DNA from: Vulcanimicrobiota bacterium | GTDB lineage: Bacteria; Vulcanimicrobiota; Xenobia; Xenobiales; JADMJV01 | Direction of reading: 5' to 3' | DNA length: 29,856 bases | NCBI GenBank assembly: GCA_019637395.1 | Contig: JAHBVR010000034.1 | Span: 1-29,856 of the forward strand | Shown here: piece after piece, positions 15,316 through 24,683 of the stretch | Layout of the letters: every line of letters starts with the position of its first letter | How positions within the stretch are numbered: position 1 is the stretch's first letter | Program-made: the position numbers and the translations under genes | The notes under the pieces: generated by a model | Told to the model about the DNA's origin: nothing | The model's input: only the letters and a program-made list of their open reading frames with translations | Databases searched by the model: none

Positions 15316-16197
15316 ATGAAGCCATTTCGAGTCAAGTCTAAAGCGGTCATGCGCGTCTGGGGAGGCCGGCGACTGGCCCCCGGCTCTTCCGAGCCTATCG
15401 GCGAACGTTGGGAAGTTCACGGTGAGAATGAACTGGAGAACTCCAGCGAGACTCTGGACCAGCTCAGCCGGCGTCTGGGTCGGAGCTTCCTGGGGGAATG
15501 GTCGCCTGATCCCGAAGCCGGCTTTCCTTTGCTCATCAAGTGGTTGGACTGCCAGGATTGGTTGTCGATTCAGGTCCATCCCGACGATGCCCTGGTGGCT
15601 CCCGCTCAGCGCGGCAAAGCGGAGGCCTGGTATTTCGCGGAAGTCTCCCCCCAGGCCGAGGTGATCCACGGTTGGAAGAACGGGGCCCTGTCGCGCGCCC
15701 AGCTCGAGGGGCTGAAGCCCGGAGAGTGGCTGCAACACCTGCGCCGCTACCGACCCGAGCCGGGCAGTTGGTCCTACACCGCCCCCGGCACCGTCCACGC
15801 ACTGGGACCGGGACTGCTCGTCTATGAGGTCCAGCAGAGTTCCGACCTCACTTATCGCCTTTATGATTGGGACCGGGTCGGCAATCGCGAGCTTCACCTC
15901 CGCCAGGGAATCGAGGCTATCTGTCAAGCCCGGCCGGAGCCGCCGGTCGAGGCGCCGGACGACTTGTTGGGAAAACTGGAGATCCTCTGTCCCCACTTCA
16001 TGGTGGAAACCGTGACGGGGGAGCACAGCTGGTCGCCTCGAGGTCGTTCCTTCGAGATCATCACCGCGCTGGCCAGCCTGCGTCTGGATGGACACTTGCT
16101 GGAAGAAGGCGCGTCTTGCCTGATACCCGCTGACGCCGGCACGGTCCGTTGCGGGAGTCAGGGCAGTTGGCTGCGTGTTCGATTGGCTCCAGGCTAG
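15316..16197 (+). CDS. manA: Class I mannose-6-phosphate isomerase
   Basis: ManA interconverts mannose-6-phosphate and fructose-6-phosphate, feeding GDP-mannose and envelope sugars. The 293-aa product is of the short, Bacillus-like type. Motifs are VMRVWGGRRL (11-20), GERWEVHGE (29-37), PLLIKWLDCQDWLSIQVHPD (71-90) with the zinc ligand H88, KAEAWYF (101-107) with ligand E103, and the segment APGTVHALGPGLLVYEVQQS (156-175) with ligand H161. SSDLTYRLYDWDR follows. The start at 15316 is chosen because family similarity begins there; there is no clear ribosome site. Confidence 0.93.
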   Translation: MKPFRVKSKAVMRVWGGRRLAPGSSEPIGERWEVHGENELENSSETLDQLSRRLGRSFLGEWSPDPEAGFPLLIKWLDCQDWLSIQVHPDDALVAPAQRGKAEAWYFAEVSPQAEVIHGWKNGALSRAQLEGLKPGEWLQHLRRYRPEPGSWSYTAPGTVHALGPGLLVYEVQQSSDLTYRLYDWDRVGNRELHLRQGIEAICQARPEPPVEAPDDLLGKLEILCPHFMVETVTGEHSWSPRGRSFEIITALASLRLDGHLLEEGASCLIPADAGTVRCGSQGSWLRVRLAPG

Positions 16198-16234
16198 AAG
16201 GAATCGTCACGCTTTTTAAAAATCGAACAGGCTT

Positions 16235-17071
16235 ATGCGCTCCGGACCCAAGGCCATTCTCTATCAGTCGTCCCTCTTCCGCACCTCGGAACTGGTTTGG
16301 GTCAAAGTGGCTCCGTTGGCTCCCTGGCGCGAGCTGGTGCGCTGGGGCCTGGTGGCTGCCGGCTTCGCTTTTTACTTGATCGTAGCTTCGGCCAAAGGCA
16401 GCTACTATAACCTGGAAGGCTTCTTAGGACTGTTGGCCTGGCATGTGGGCTACACCATCCAGTCGGAGATCCGTCTGGCCAGCAGCGGCGATCTGCAGGA
16501 ATCCTATGAAGGCCGCGGCGGTGGTGGCTCGGCCAAGACCTTTCGCCAGTGGGTTTCCGCTCTCAGCGAGGGCGAGGATGAATGCAAGTTGCAGAATAGC
16601 CGCTACCAGTACTGGTTCAACCTGGACCGCATCGCCTGGGCCGGCCCGTGCTGGTTGGTCGAATGGTATCCGCTGATCCTGGTTCCGGTGTTTCTTGGCT
16701 ATCGCTGGTTGATCACCCTGGAATTGCCCTTTCACAATCAGATCCTCGACGATATTCACTTTCTCAGCTTTGAGGCCTCCACCGGCTTCGTGAACTTCCT
16801 GTGCATGCTGATTGCCTTTCTGGGCTTCGCTGGTTGGGCTACTTCTATTCATCCCGGTGTGCACGTGCGCGCCTGCGGCGGACTGGATGACCGGGTGGCG
16901 TTGTCTTCCGCCGATCGCGATCTGTTTCTGGATCGTCTGGCCGGCTTTGGCGAAGCTCCTCGGGTGGTGGTCCAGCCCGCTCCGGCGGTGGCGGTGACGG
17001 CTCCCCCGGTGGTCGCGCCACCGCCTCCACCCAAAGAAGAAGTCGCCGAGCCTCAACCCGTCGAAACCTGA
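16235..17071 (+). CDS. Membrane protein of unknown function with Pro-rich tail
   Basis: I do not recognise this 278-aa protein. It has three or four likely membrane helices: LVRWGLVAAGFAFYLIVASA (34-53), a weaker one around 60-75, WLVEWYPLILVPVFLGYRWL (140-159), and one at about 190-210. A soluble stretch at 75-135 contains a GRGGGG turn and a Tyr/Trp-rich segment YQYWFNLDRIAW. The C terminus (240-278) is a Val/Ala/Pro tail with a PPPPPK run. It is followed without a gap by rqcH (TGATG, 1-nt overlap), so the two are probably coexpressed. A role in envelope or translation quality control cannot be argued from the sequence. Confidence 0.75.
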   Translation: MRSGPKAILYQSSLFRTSELVWVKVAPLAPWRELVRWGLVAAGFAFYLIVASAKGSYYNLEGFLGLLAWHVGYTIQSEIRLASSGDLQESYEGRGGGGSAKTFRQWVSALSEGEDECKLQNSRYQYWFNLDRIAWAGPCWLVEWYPLILVPVFLGYRWLITLELPFHNQILDDIHFLSFEASTGFVNFLCMLIAFLGFAGWATSIHPGVHVRACGGLDDRVALSSADRDLFLDRLAGFGEAPRVVVQPAPAVAVTAPPVVAPPPPPKEEVAEPQPVET

Positions 17072-18651
17072 TGTTTTACGACGCGCTTTCGCTGCGTGCC
17101 TACGCGGCCGAGCTGACGCGCCGCTTTCCCCTTCCGTGGTTCGTGCAGAAGATTTCCCAGGTGGCTGAGTACGACTTTTTGCTGGCCTTCAGGCTGGGCC
17201 CGAAGCAGAACCTGCGCCTGTTACTGAGCCTGCAGCCTAACCAGCCGGCGCTGCGCTGGTGGCGCGGTTCCAAGCCTCAGGCCAGCGTGCCTTCCAGTTT
17301 CACCATGCAGTGCCGCAAGCATCTGCAGGGCCGCTCGTTGGATCGTCTGGAGTCGCTTTACCCGGAGCGCGCCCTCAAACTGGTCGGTCGCGAATATTCG
17401 CTGATCCTCGAATTGATGGAGCGTCAGCCCAATCTGGTGCTGGTGACCGCCAGCGGGCTGGTGGCCGGCGCCTTTCGCTTGAAAGATCGGGGACTTCGGC
17501 TGCGCCGTCCCTACACTCTCCCCTCCCGCCCGGACTTACCGGATGCTTCCACGCTCTCTGCCTATCAATGGGAAGAACTCTTCCTGGAAGGCGCCAATCT
17601 GAACGAGCGTACTTTCGGTCTGAGCAAAGCGGCCTGCGCCCGACTGGACCGGTTAATGCGTACCGAACTTCCCTTGGAAGAGAGAATTCAGACCGCCTTG
17701 GGCGACTTTTGGAAGCTCACGCTGGACGGCTATGCGGCCGAGCGCCTGGCCAACGGCCGTCTCTCGATCTGGGGTTCGGGTGCCGCGCGGGGATTGCTGG
17801 ACCTGGAGCAAGAGCAGGCCGAGGAGCCTCTACCGGCCCTGGAAGCGGCCCGCCAGCGCACTCTGCAGCGCCTTAAAAAGGGTCTGAGCAAGCTGCAGCA
17901 ACGTCTGGGGAAACTTGACGAGGACAAGGCGAAACTGGCTCAGGCCGGAGTGTTGCAACGGCAGGGTGAGTTGCTGCTCACCTACCAGCATCAGGTCGCC
18001 CGGGGCGCGGACCACGTCCAACTGACCGATTGGGATGGGGAAACCGTCCATCGCATCGCGCTGGATCCGGCTCTGCCGGTGGCGGTCCAGGCCCGAAAGC
18101 TGATGAAGCGAGCCTCTAAATACCGTCGCTCGGCCCCCATTCTGTCGGCTCGCGTGGCCCAAACTTACGAGGAAATCGCCCGGCTGCAGGAGGCCGTCTT
18201 CTCGGCCGAGCAGGCGGAGACGCTCGAGGATCTGGAGGAGCCCAAGAGTGCCGGCAAGCTCCAACGCCCCCAGGGCAGTGGACCACGCCGCTATCAGTTG
18301 AACGGTTTCACCTTCCTGGTGGGGCGTTCACCCAGACAAAATGACGAGCTGATTCGCAAACACTCGGCCCGCGACGATCTGTGGTTTCACGTCAAGGATT
18401 CGCCCGGTGCCCACGTGCTCTTGAAAACGGCCGGCCGCAGTCCCGAGGAGGCGGTAGTGGAAGCGGCGGCTCAGCTGGCCGCCCATTATTCCAGTCGGGC
18501 CAAGGACTCGCGAGTGCTGGTCTCTTTCACCTCGGCCCAGCGAGTGAAGAAACCGGCGGGGGCGGCGCCGGGACTGGTGGTCTACAGCGACGAGCTGACC
18601 CTTTGGGTCAACCCGAGCGAGCGTAACGCCAATGTGCTTCGTAGTGAATGA
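17071..18651 (+). CDS. rqcH: NFACT-family ribosome quality-control protein, RqcH-like
   Basis: RqcH binds stalled 50S subunits carrying peptidyl-tRNA and adds alanine tails that mark the peptide for proteolysis. The 526-aa product has the family layout. The N-terminal NFACT-N part runs from DALSLRAYAAELTRRFPLPW with a QCRKHLQGRSLDRLESL segment (80-96). An HhH region follows. A coiled-coil middle part spans about 255-395. The C-terminal NFACT-R domain from about 405 contains the hallmark VGRSPRQNDELIRKHSARDD and LWFHVKDSPGAHVLLK. The conserved Asp-Arg pair of the N domain appears as Glu99-Arg100. Length is slightly below the usual 560-580. It overlaps the upstream membrane-protein gene by 1 nt. 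Confidence 0.93.
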   Translation: MFYDALSLRAYAAELTRRFPLPWFVQKISQVAEYDFLLAFRLGPKQNLRLLLSLQPNQPALRWWRGSKPQASVPSSFTMQCRKHLQGRSLDRLESLYPERALKLVGREYSLILELMERQPNLVLVTASGLVAGAFRLKDRGLRLRRPYTLPSRPDLPDASTLSAYQWEELFLEGANLNERTFGLSKAACARLDRLMRTELPLEERIQTALGDFWKLTLDGYAAERLANGRLSIWGSGAARGLLDLEQEQAEEPLPALEAARQRTLQRLKKGLSKLQQRLGKLDEDKAKLAQAGVLQRQGELLLTYQHQVARGADHVQLTDWDGETVHRIALDPALPVAVQARKLMKRASKYRRSAPILSARVAQTYEEIARLQEAVFSAEQAETLEDLEEPKSAGKLQRPQGSGPRRYQLNGFTFLVGRSPRQNDELIRKHSARDDLWFHVKDSPGAHVLLKTAGRSPEEAVVEAAAQLAAHYSSRAKDSRVLVSFTSAQRVKKPAGAAPGLVVYSDELTLWVNPSERNANVLRSE

Positions 18652-18699
18652 GGAATTCCGCTTCAGTACTAGGATTTTCACAGGCCAGGAAAAATATAG

Positions 18700-18738
18700 T
18701 AAAAAAATCCCCAGGATTTGGAACCAAATTTCCAGGGG
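18700..18738 (-). terminator. Rho-independent terminator-like hairpin on the minus strand
   Basis: The sequence forms a stem of CCCC, a mismatched middle and ATTTGG-AA-CCAAAT closed by GGGG (18709-18738). On the minus strand it is followed by seven T residues (18708-18702). On the plus strand no T tract follows, so it does not fit rqcH. No convincing minus-strand gene reads into it; see the small RNA candidate. Confidence 0.55.
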
Positions 18739-18739
18739 G

Positions 18740-18823
18740 TCTGTTGGGCACAGCAAAGCATCCTAGAGACTAAAGTCTTACCGTGACCGTACACATATAC
18801 CGGGTCCGGGGAGTCTCATCCAA
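18740..18823 (-). ncRNA. Possible small RNA in the rqcH to zf-HC2 gap
   Basis: On the minus strand a TTGGAT box near 18823 and a TATATG box near 18800, about 18 nt apart, could start a transcript of roughly 90 nt that ends at the hairpin with the T tract (18700-18738). A small AGACT-AA-AGTCT stem lies between. This is a weak, purely structural case. Apart from this, the 201-nt gap holds only the ribosome site GGAGAGG (18835-18841) of the next gene. Confidence 0.2.
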
Positions 18824-18852
18824 GTCTAACCAGTGGAGAGGAAAATTGTTGC

Positions 18853-19677
18853 GTGGGTTCCTCATTGTCTTGTCCTGACTCAGAGGTAGTGGACCTGATC
18901 CTGGATGGCGAAGCCAGTCCAGAGCAGCAGAAGCACCTGGAACAATGTGAAGAGTGTCGTGGTCGGCACGAATTTTATTCCAAGTTCCGCCAAACAATTC
19001 GCACCTCTTGCAGCCAGGAGACCACCCCCGAACTCGTTCAGGCCCGGCTGCTCAAAGCGCTTGGCGCCGAAGTTCAGGCTCCCAAGAAACCCGCTCGGCC
19101 CGTTTGGGAACTGGGCGCTCTGGCCGCCGCTTCGGCGGCCGTCTTCTCCTTTGTGGCCCTGCGACCGGCCAACGACAAAGCCACTCCGCTGGCCCTGTCA
19201 CTTTCTCAAGATCATTCTCGCTGCGAAGCCGCTCCCGCCTCGGAGCGCCCTCCTCAAACTCCCGCCCAGATGGCGCAGACCGCTTACGGGGCGCCCATGC
19301 CGGAAATGGCTGAAGTGCAGCAGTTGCGCCCTTACGATGTACGCCTCTGCCCGGTTCTCCACGGCGAGCGAGTGATTCACGTGCTTTACCGCGATCCGCA
19401 GCAGCGCGTGGTGTCTCTCTACACCATGCCGACCAGCCGGGTCCAGGTGGATTTACCCAGCGTGGACAGCAAGCCGGCCTATTACAACACGGAGGACGCC
19501 AGAGTCGCCTCGTGGCAGCATAAGGGCTGGGTTTTCTCGCTGGTTTCACGGTTGCCGCAGGCTGAGCTGGCCACCATGGCGGATACCTGCTGCTACGGTT
19601 GCACGGAATCACACAGTCCCAACTTGATTCCGGGTGGTCTGCCCGTGCGCGCAGTCCCGGCCGTCAATCAACACTAA
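18853..19677 (+). CDS. zf-HC2 anti-sigma-like membrane protein
   Basis: The 274-aa product has an N-terminal zinc-finger helix bundle like that of ZAS anti-sigma factors. The HLEQCEEC motif gives H28-x3-C32-x2-C35. A membrane helix follows at about 86-103 (ELGALAAASAAVFSFVAL). The C-terminal part, outside the membrane, ends with DTCCYGC and has no family I recognise. Anti-sigma factors of this type hold an ECF sigma factor at the membrane, but no sigma gene is adjacent, so the partner must be elsewhere or the protein has another job. GTG 18853 follows GGAGAGG by 11 nt. It overlaps the start of rodA by 44 nt. Confidence 0.75.
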   Translation: MGSSLSCPDSEVVDLILDGEASPEQQKHLEQCEECRGRHEFYSKFRQTIRTSCSQETTPELVQARLLKALGAEVQAPKKPARPVWELGALAAASAAVFSFVALRPANDKATPLALSLSQDHSRCEAAPASERPPQTPAQMAQTAYGAPMPEMAEVQQLRPYDVRLCPVLHGERVIHVLYRDPQQRVVSLYTMPTSRVQVDLPSVDSKPAYYNTEDARVASWQHKGWVFSLVSRLPQAELATMADTCCYGCTESHSPNLIPGGLPVRAVPAVNQH

Positions 19678-20773
19678 ATTCCGGGCGCCTCAGCGCTGGT
19701 TGGACCCCACTCTGCTGGTCGCCTGGTTGGCGCTGGTTTCTTTGGGCTGGCTGCTGATCTACAGCACCACTTACTATCAACCGGATCTGCAACGTCACGC
19801 CTTGCGCCAGGGCATTTTTATCGTGGCGGGACTGGCAGTGCAGGTCTACCTGAGCCGCCAACCTCTGAAAAAACTGCTGGACTGGTCGCCCTGGCTCTAC
19901 GGCGCCAGTCTGGCTTTGTTGCTGGCGGTTCCCCTGGTCGGATTAGAAGTGAACGGCGCCCGGCGCTGGCTTTCCTTGGGTTCGCTGGGCGCTTTGCAGC
20001 CCTCGGAGCTGCTCAAGTTCACCCTCCCCCTGGTGCAGGTACGGCTCCTGCGGAAAAAGCGCTGGGATCTGGCGCTGATTGCTCTGCTGGTGCCGGCGCT
20101 TTTGGTCCTGAAACAACCGGACCTGGGCACGGCCGCCTGCTACGCCGCCGCCACCTGGGGGCTGCTTTTCATCGCTGAGTTCGATTGGCGCGCTCTGGTG
20201 GGCGGCACCCTGGTGACGGCCTGGCTGGGCAGCCACGGTCTGCACTCGTACCAGAAAGAGCGCCTGCTCATGTTCCTGGATCCGGAAAAAGACGCCACCG
20301 GAGCCGGCTGGAACCTGATTCAGGCCAAGATTGCCGTGGGTAGCGGCGGCCTCCAGGGGTTGGGCGCTTTCCAGGGCCTGCAAAAGCGTTTGATGTATGT
20401 GCCGGAGCAGCACACCGACTTTCTTTTCACCGTGCTGGCCGAGGAATGGGGACTGTTTGGCGGCACTCTGGTGCTGCTGCTGTTCGGGTTGCTGGTGGCT
20501 CGTGGCTTCCGTTTGGCCCGCCGCGCGGCCACCCGGGAAGGCCGCTGGTTGTGCGCGGCCGCCTGTTGGTCGCTGGCCTTTCAGACGGTAGTCAACCTGG
20601 CCATGGTCATCGGCCTTTTCCCCGTCACCGGCATTCCTCTGCCCCTGCTCAGCTACGGCGGCACCGCCCTGCTCAGCCAGTGCGCCCTGCTCGGTTTGCT
20701 GCACAGTGAAGCGCGCGCGCAACACCAGGCCGGCCGGGCTCAGGCTCGTTTGCAGTGGGCTCCGCGCGGGTAA
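19634..20773 (+). CDS. rodA: Rod-shape peptidoglycan glycosyltransferase
   Basis: RodA polymerises lipid II into glycan strands for cell elongation, working with a class B PBP and MreB. The 379-aa SEDS protein has about ten membrane helices. Key segments are GARRWLSLGSLGALQPSELL (108-127), KQPDLGTA (160-167), GSGGLQGLGAFQGLQ (237-251), YVPEQHTDFLFTVLAEEWGL (255-274) with the catalytic aspartate D262, and TGIPLPLLSYGGTALLS near the C terminus. The GTG start at 19634 overlaps the zf-HC2 gene; a slightly later start is possible since family similarity begins around residue 20. No PBP or mre gene is in the window. Confidence 0.92.
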   Translation: MVCPCAQSRPSINTKFRAPQRWLDPTLLVAWLALVSLGWLLIYSTTYYQPDLQRHALRQGIFIVAGLAVQVYLSRQPLKKLLDWSPWLYGASLALLLAVPLVGLEVNGARRWLSLGSLGALQPSELLKFTLPLVQVRLLRKKRWDLALIALLVPALLVLKQPDLGTAACYAAATWGLLFIAEFDWRALVGGTLVTAWLGSHGLHSYQKERLLMFLDPEKDATGAGWNLIQAKIAVGSGGLQGLGAFQGLQKRLMYVPEQHTDFLFTVLAEEWGLFGGTLVLLLFGLLVARGFRLARRAATREGRWLCAAACWSLAFQTVVNLAMVIGLFPVTGIPLPLLSYGGTALLSQCALLGLLHSEARAQHQAGRAQARLQWAPRG

Positions 20774-20784
20774 CTCCTCCTGAC

Positions 20785-21903
20785 ATGAGTTATACGGAGA
20801 CAACTTCCGAGGGCTTTTTCAGCCGGCTCGGCAACTCGATTGGCGGCATTTTCGTCGGGATCATCTTGATTCTGGCCAGTAGCGCGCTGCTCTATTGGAA
20901 CGAAGGCAACTATGTGCGCACGGCCGCCGGCATCGCCGAGGGTAAGGGCTCGGTCCAGGAGATCAAGGAAGATAAGGTCGACGCTTCCCAAGACGGCAAA
21001 CTCATTCACGTGGTCGGCACCACCAGGGCCGGATCCGCCCTGAACGACCAGGCTTTTGGTGTCAGCGCCAAAGCGTTGCGCCTGCGTCGCCAGGTACAGT
21101 TCTACGAGTGGCAGGAAAAGACCGAGCAGAAAAAGCGGAAGAAGCTGGGCGGCGGCGAGGAAACCGTCACCACTTACAGCTATGACAAAGGCTGGGTCAG
21201 CCAGCATCAAGATTCGAGCGGCTACAAGGAAAAGGGGCACGATAATCCCGCTCCTCCCGACTTTCGCTCGCAGGACTTCCAATCCAGCGACGCCACTCTG
21301 GGGGCCTTCAAACTTCACCAATCGGTGCTGGACAAGCTCGACAGCTTCACCAGGCTTCCGCTGGCTAATGTACACGTTCCCGCGGATAAGAAGTTCAAGT
21401 TGACCCATGACATGCTCTATCAGGGCAAGGACCCGGCCGCTCCGGCCATTGGCGACATCAAGGTCGACTACCAGGTGGTCAATCCGGGCCAACTCAGCCT
21501 GGTGGCCCGGCAGTCCGGCGATAGTTTCGAGGCCTACACCACCAAAAACGGCACCACAATTCTCTATGTGGAAAGCGGCAGCCACACGGCGGACGAAATG
21601 TTCAAGGAGGCCGAAGCTTCCAACAGCATGTTCACCTGGGTGCTGCGCTTCGTGGGCTGGCTGCTGATGTGCGTCGGCTTTTCCATGCTGGTCGGTCCCA
21701 TCAACATCGTGGCTGATATTCTTCCTTTCTTCGGTGACCTGGTCGGCCTGGGCACGGGCCTCTTCGGATTATCCATGGGCACTTCACTATCGCTGGTGTG
21801 CATCGCCGTCGGTTGGATCTTTGCCCGCCCCCTGGTCGGCATTCTCATGCTGGCTGGCGCCATCGGTATTTTTGTAATGCTCAAGAAAGCTGGGAAAAAA
21901 TGA
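20785..21903 (+). CDS. TMEM43 (LUMA) family membrane protein
   Basis: The 372-aa product has one N-terminal membrane helix ([20 protein letters not shown], 18-37) right before [18 protein letters not shown], the segment that marks the TMEM43 family. A large soluble middle part follows, with EGxG-like and [20 protein letters not shown] features. Three or four helices close the protein (about 283-368), including [17 protein letters not shown] and [11 protein letters not shown]. The eukaryotic member sits in the inner nuclear membrane; bacterial members have no settled function. It starts 11 nt after rodA and its stop overlaps hutU (ATGA), so it sits in the rodA-hutU-dcd operon. Confidence 0.88.
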   Translation: MSYTETTSEGFFSRLGNSIGGIFVGIILILASSALLYWNEGNYVRTAAGIAEGKGSVQEIKEDKVDASQDGKLIHVVGTTRAGSALNDQAFGVSAKALRLRRQVQFYEWQEKTEQKKRKKLGGGEETVTTYSYDKGWVSQHQDSSGYKEKGHDNPAPPDFRSQDFQSSDATLGAFKLHQSVLDKLDSFTRLPLANVHVPADKKFKLTHDMLYQGKDPAAPAIGDIKVDYQVVNPGQLSLVARQSGDSFEAYTTKNGTTILYVESGSHTADEMFKEAEASNSMFTWVLRFVGWLLMCVGFSMLVGPINIVADILPFFGDLVGLGTGLFGLSMGTSLSLVCIAVGWIFARPLVGILMLAGAIGIFVMLKKAGKK

Positions 21904-23567
21904 CCCTTCATCCTCCTTCGACCCCCCACTCTCAGATCAGAGCCGCCCGTGGCAGCGAGCTGAGCTGTAAAGGCTGGGAGCAAGAAGCCGCTCTGCGCAT
22001 GCTCATGAACAATCTCGACCCGGAGGTGGCCGAGGATCCGGACCACCTGATCGTCTACGGGGGCACCGGTCGGGCGGCGCGCAACTGGGACTGCTATCAC
22101 GCCCTGGTGAGAAGTCTGCAGAGTCTGGGAAATGACGAAACCTTGCTGGTCTGCTCGGGCAAGCCGGTGGGCATCTTCCGCACTCATGACCAGGCGCCGC
22201 GCGTGCTCCTTTCCAACTCCATGCTGGTGCCCGCCTGGGCTAACTGGGAAAACTTCCGCAAGTTGGAGCACCTGGGTCTGACCATGTATGGGCAGATGAC
22301 GGCTGGCTCCTGGATCTACATCGGTACTCAGGGCATCCTGCAGGGCACTTTCGAGACCCTGGCCGAGCTGGCGCGCCAGCATTTTGGCGGCTCTCTAAAG
22401 GGCAAACTTACTCTGACGGCCGGCCTGGGCGGCATGGGCGGCGCTCAGCCGTTGGCCGTGACTTTCAATGACGGCGTGGCCCTGTGCGTGGAGGTCGATC
22501 CGCAGCGGGCTCAGCGCCGGTTGGATACGCAATATTTGGACAAGCTGACGCACAACTTGGAAGAAGCGCTGGCCTGGTGTCAGGCGGCTCAAAAAAACGG
22601 AGAGGCGCTATCGGTCGGTTTGATCGGCAATGCCGCCGCCGTTTTTCCCGAGTTGCTCAAGCGCGGCGTCCTTCCCGACGTGGTTACCGACCAGACCAGC
22701 GCCCATGACATGCTGCACGGCTACGTGCCGGATATGCCGTTGCAAGAAGCCCTGAAGCTTCGTCACGACAACCCCGAGGAATACCAGAAGCGCGCTTTCG
22801 AGAGCGCCGCCAGGCATGTTCGGTCCATGCTCGGCTTCCAGCAAAAGGGCTCGGTGGTTTTTGACTACGGCAACAACCTGCGTGCCCAGGCCCAGCAGGC
22901 CGGGGTGGACAACGCTTTTGACTTTCCCGGCTTCGTGCCGGCCTTCATCCGCCCGCAGTTTTGCGAAGGCCGCGGTCCGTTCCGCTGGGCCGCTCTTTCC
23001 GGTGACCCTGAAGATATCCGGGTCACCGACCAGGCTATCCTGGAAGCCTTCCCCCGGGACGAAAGCTTGCGCCGCTGGATCGAAAAGGCTCAGGAAAGAG
23101 TGAAGTTTCAGGGCTTGCCGGCGCGCATCTGCTGGCTGGGCTACGGCGAGCGGGCTAAAGCCGGCGCCATCTTCAATGAGCTGGTGGCTCAGGATAAGGT
23201 GAAAGCCCCGATTGTCATCGGGCGTGACCATCTGGATTGCGGTTCGGTGGCCTCGCCCAACCGCGAAACCGAGGCCATGAAGGACGGCTCGGATGCCATC
23301 GCCGACTGGCCCATCCTCAATGCCCTGGTCAATACCGCCTGTGGCGCTTCCTGGGTGTCGGTGCACCACGGCGGTGGCGTGGGCATCGGTTACTCGATTC
23401 ATGCCGGCATGGTGGTGGTGGCCGACGGAACGCCCAAAGCGGCCGAGCGTCTGCACAGGGTGCTCACCAGCGATCCGGGAATGGGAGTGATTCGCCATGT
23501 TGACGCCGGCTATGAAAAGGCCGTGGAAGTGGCCCAAGAACGCGGTGTAAAGGTTCCCATGCTATGA
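21900..23567 (+). CDS. hutU: Urocanate hydratase
   Basis: HutU converts urocanate to imidazolonepropionate, the second step of histidine breakdown, using tightly bound NAD as electrophile. The 555-aa product has the normal length. Seen motifs are [11 protein letters not shown] (53-63), [20 protein letters not shown] (128-147), the NAD-binding loop [12 protein letters not shown] (175-186), [14 protein letters not shown] (264-277), [20 protein letters not shown] (410-429) with the active-site Cys411, and [17 protein letters not shown]. The start is ATG 21900, overlapping the TMEM43-like stop; upstream residues of the open frame are not family-like. hutH, hutI and hutG are absent here, and the neighbours are unrelated to histidine. 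Confidence 0.96.
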   Translation: MTLHPPSTPHSQIRAARGSELSCKGWEQEAALRMLMNNLDPEVAEDPDHLIVYGGTGRAARNWDCYHALVRSLQSLGNDETLLVCSGKPVGIFRTHDQAPRVLLSNSMLVPAWANWENFRKLEHLGLTMYGQMTAGSWIYIGTQGILQGTFETLAELARQHFGGSLKGKLTLTAGLGGMGGAQPLAVTFNDGVALCVEVDPQRAQRRLDTQYLDKLTHNLEEALAWCQAAQKNGEALSVGLIGNAAAVFPELLKRGVLPDVVTDQTSAHDMLHGYVPDMPLQEALKLRHDNPEEYQKRAFESAARHVRSMLGFQQKGSVVFDYGNNLRAQAQQAGVDNAFDFPGFVPAFIRPQFCEGRGPFRWAALSGDPEDIRVTDQAILEAFPRDESLRRWIEKAQERVKFQGLPARICWLGYGERAKAGAIFNELVAQDKVKAPIVIGRDHLDCGSVASPNRETEAMKDGSDAIADWPILNALVNTACGASWVSVHHGGGVGIGYSIHAGMVVVADGTPKAAERLHRVLTSDPGMGVIRHVDAGYEKAVEVAQERGVKVPML

Positions 23568-24670
23568 AACATACCGGAGCGATTCCCTCCCAGATCATTC
23601 AGCAGTTCCTCGAGACCGGTCACATTCAGGTGAAACAGCCGTTGCCTCCGGAGAATCTGCAGCCATCCAGCCTGGACCTGCGGCTGGGACCGCTGGCTTA
23701 CCAGGTGCGGGCCACCTTTCTACCGCGTCATAATGAGTCGATCGAGGATGCCTTGCGGCTCTACCAAATCGGCCGCCTGGATTTAAGCCATGGAGCCGTG
23801 CTGGAGAGAGACAAGACCTATGTAGTCGAGGTCATGGAGTCGTTCGATCTGCCCAAAGAAGTGCACGCCTATACCAACAACAAGTCGACCAGCGGCCGCA
23901 CCAACATCTGGGTGCGCGCGCTGGTGGACGGCCTGCCCCGCTTTGATCGCATTCCCGAGGGCTACCAGGGCAAGGTCTATGTGATGATCACGCCGCGCTC
24001 CTGGTCGGTGCGGGTCAAGGCCGGCACGACTTTGAATCAGGCGCGCTTCCTGATCGGGGACAACCGCCTCAACGACCTGGAATTGAGCATGGCCCACCAG
24101 CGGGTCGGCCTGGTCTATAACCACGAAGGCGCTCCCATTCAGCCCCAACTGGATCGGGGAATTCTGCTGACGGCCGATTTGAGCGCTGAAGTGGTGGGCT
24201 ACCAGGCCGTCGATACCGATAAGATCGTCGATTTGACCAGCTCCGAGCCGCACAAGGCGGAAGACTTTTTCGAACCGGTGCGGGCCGAACGCGGCGAGCT
24301 GTTGCTCAAGCGCAACGAGTTTTACATCATGGCCACCTGCGAATACCTGCGCGTGCCTCCCAATTATGCGGTGGAAATGGTGGCTTATGACATCCACAGC
24401 GGCGAGTTCCGCTCCCACTACGCAGGCTTTTTTGATCCCGGCTTCGGCTACGGAGGCGAAGGCGAGGTAAAGGGCACACCGGCCGTACTCGAAGTCGCCC
24501 CCCACGAGGACGTGATCATCCGCCACGGCCAGCCGATCTGCAAAATGGTCTACGAATACCTGACCAAGGACCCCGAGCTGATCTACGGCGTCAACATGGG
24601 CTCGCACTACATGCACCAGCGCGGACCCCAACTGGGAAGGCTGTTCAGCAAATTTCCGGCGCTGGTCTGA
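23564..24670 (+). CDS. dcd: Two-domain 2'-deoxycytidine 5'-triphosphate deaminase
   Basis: This 368-aa protein is the long, duplicated form of dCTP deaminase, which makes dUTP for dTTP synthesis. Two trimer-type dUTPase-like domains are seen in tandem. Domain 1 (about 5-185) has PSSLDLRLG (34-42), [15 protein letters not shown] (106-120) and [20 protein letters not shown] (130-149). Domain 2 (about 190-365) has [20 protein letters not shown] (281-300) and [22 protein letters not shown] (305-326). In domain 1 the position where relatives have a Glu (YAEI) is Met141; in domain 2 Glu310 is kept. The start overlaps the hutU stop by 4 nt. Confidence 0.88.
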   Translation: MKHTGAIPSQIIQQFLETGHIQVKQPLPPENLQPSSLDLRLGPLAYQVRATFLPRHNESIEDALRLYQIGRLDLSHGAVLERDKTYVVEVMESFDLPKEVHAYTNNKSTSGRTNIWVRALVDGLPRFDRIPEGYQGKVYVMITPRSWSVRVKAGTTLNQARFLIGDNRLNDLELSMAHQRVGLVYNHEGAPIQPQLDRGILLTADLSAEVVGYQAVDTDKIVDLTSSEPHKAEDFFEPVRAERGELLLKRNEFYIMATCEYLRVPPNYAVEMVAYDIHSGEFRSHYAGFFDPGFGYGGEGEVKGTPAVLEVAPHEDVIIRHGQPICKMVYEYLTKDPELIYGVNMGSHYMHQRGPQLGRLFSKFPALV

Positions 24671-24683
24671 AGCCGCAGGGGAG

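Noticed and set aside
18770-18997. 75-aa minus-strand frame upstream of the minus-strand terminator
   Set aside because: Composition is not protein-like and most of it is antisense to the zf-HC2 gene; no ribosome site seen. I prefer a small RNA or nothing.
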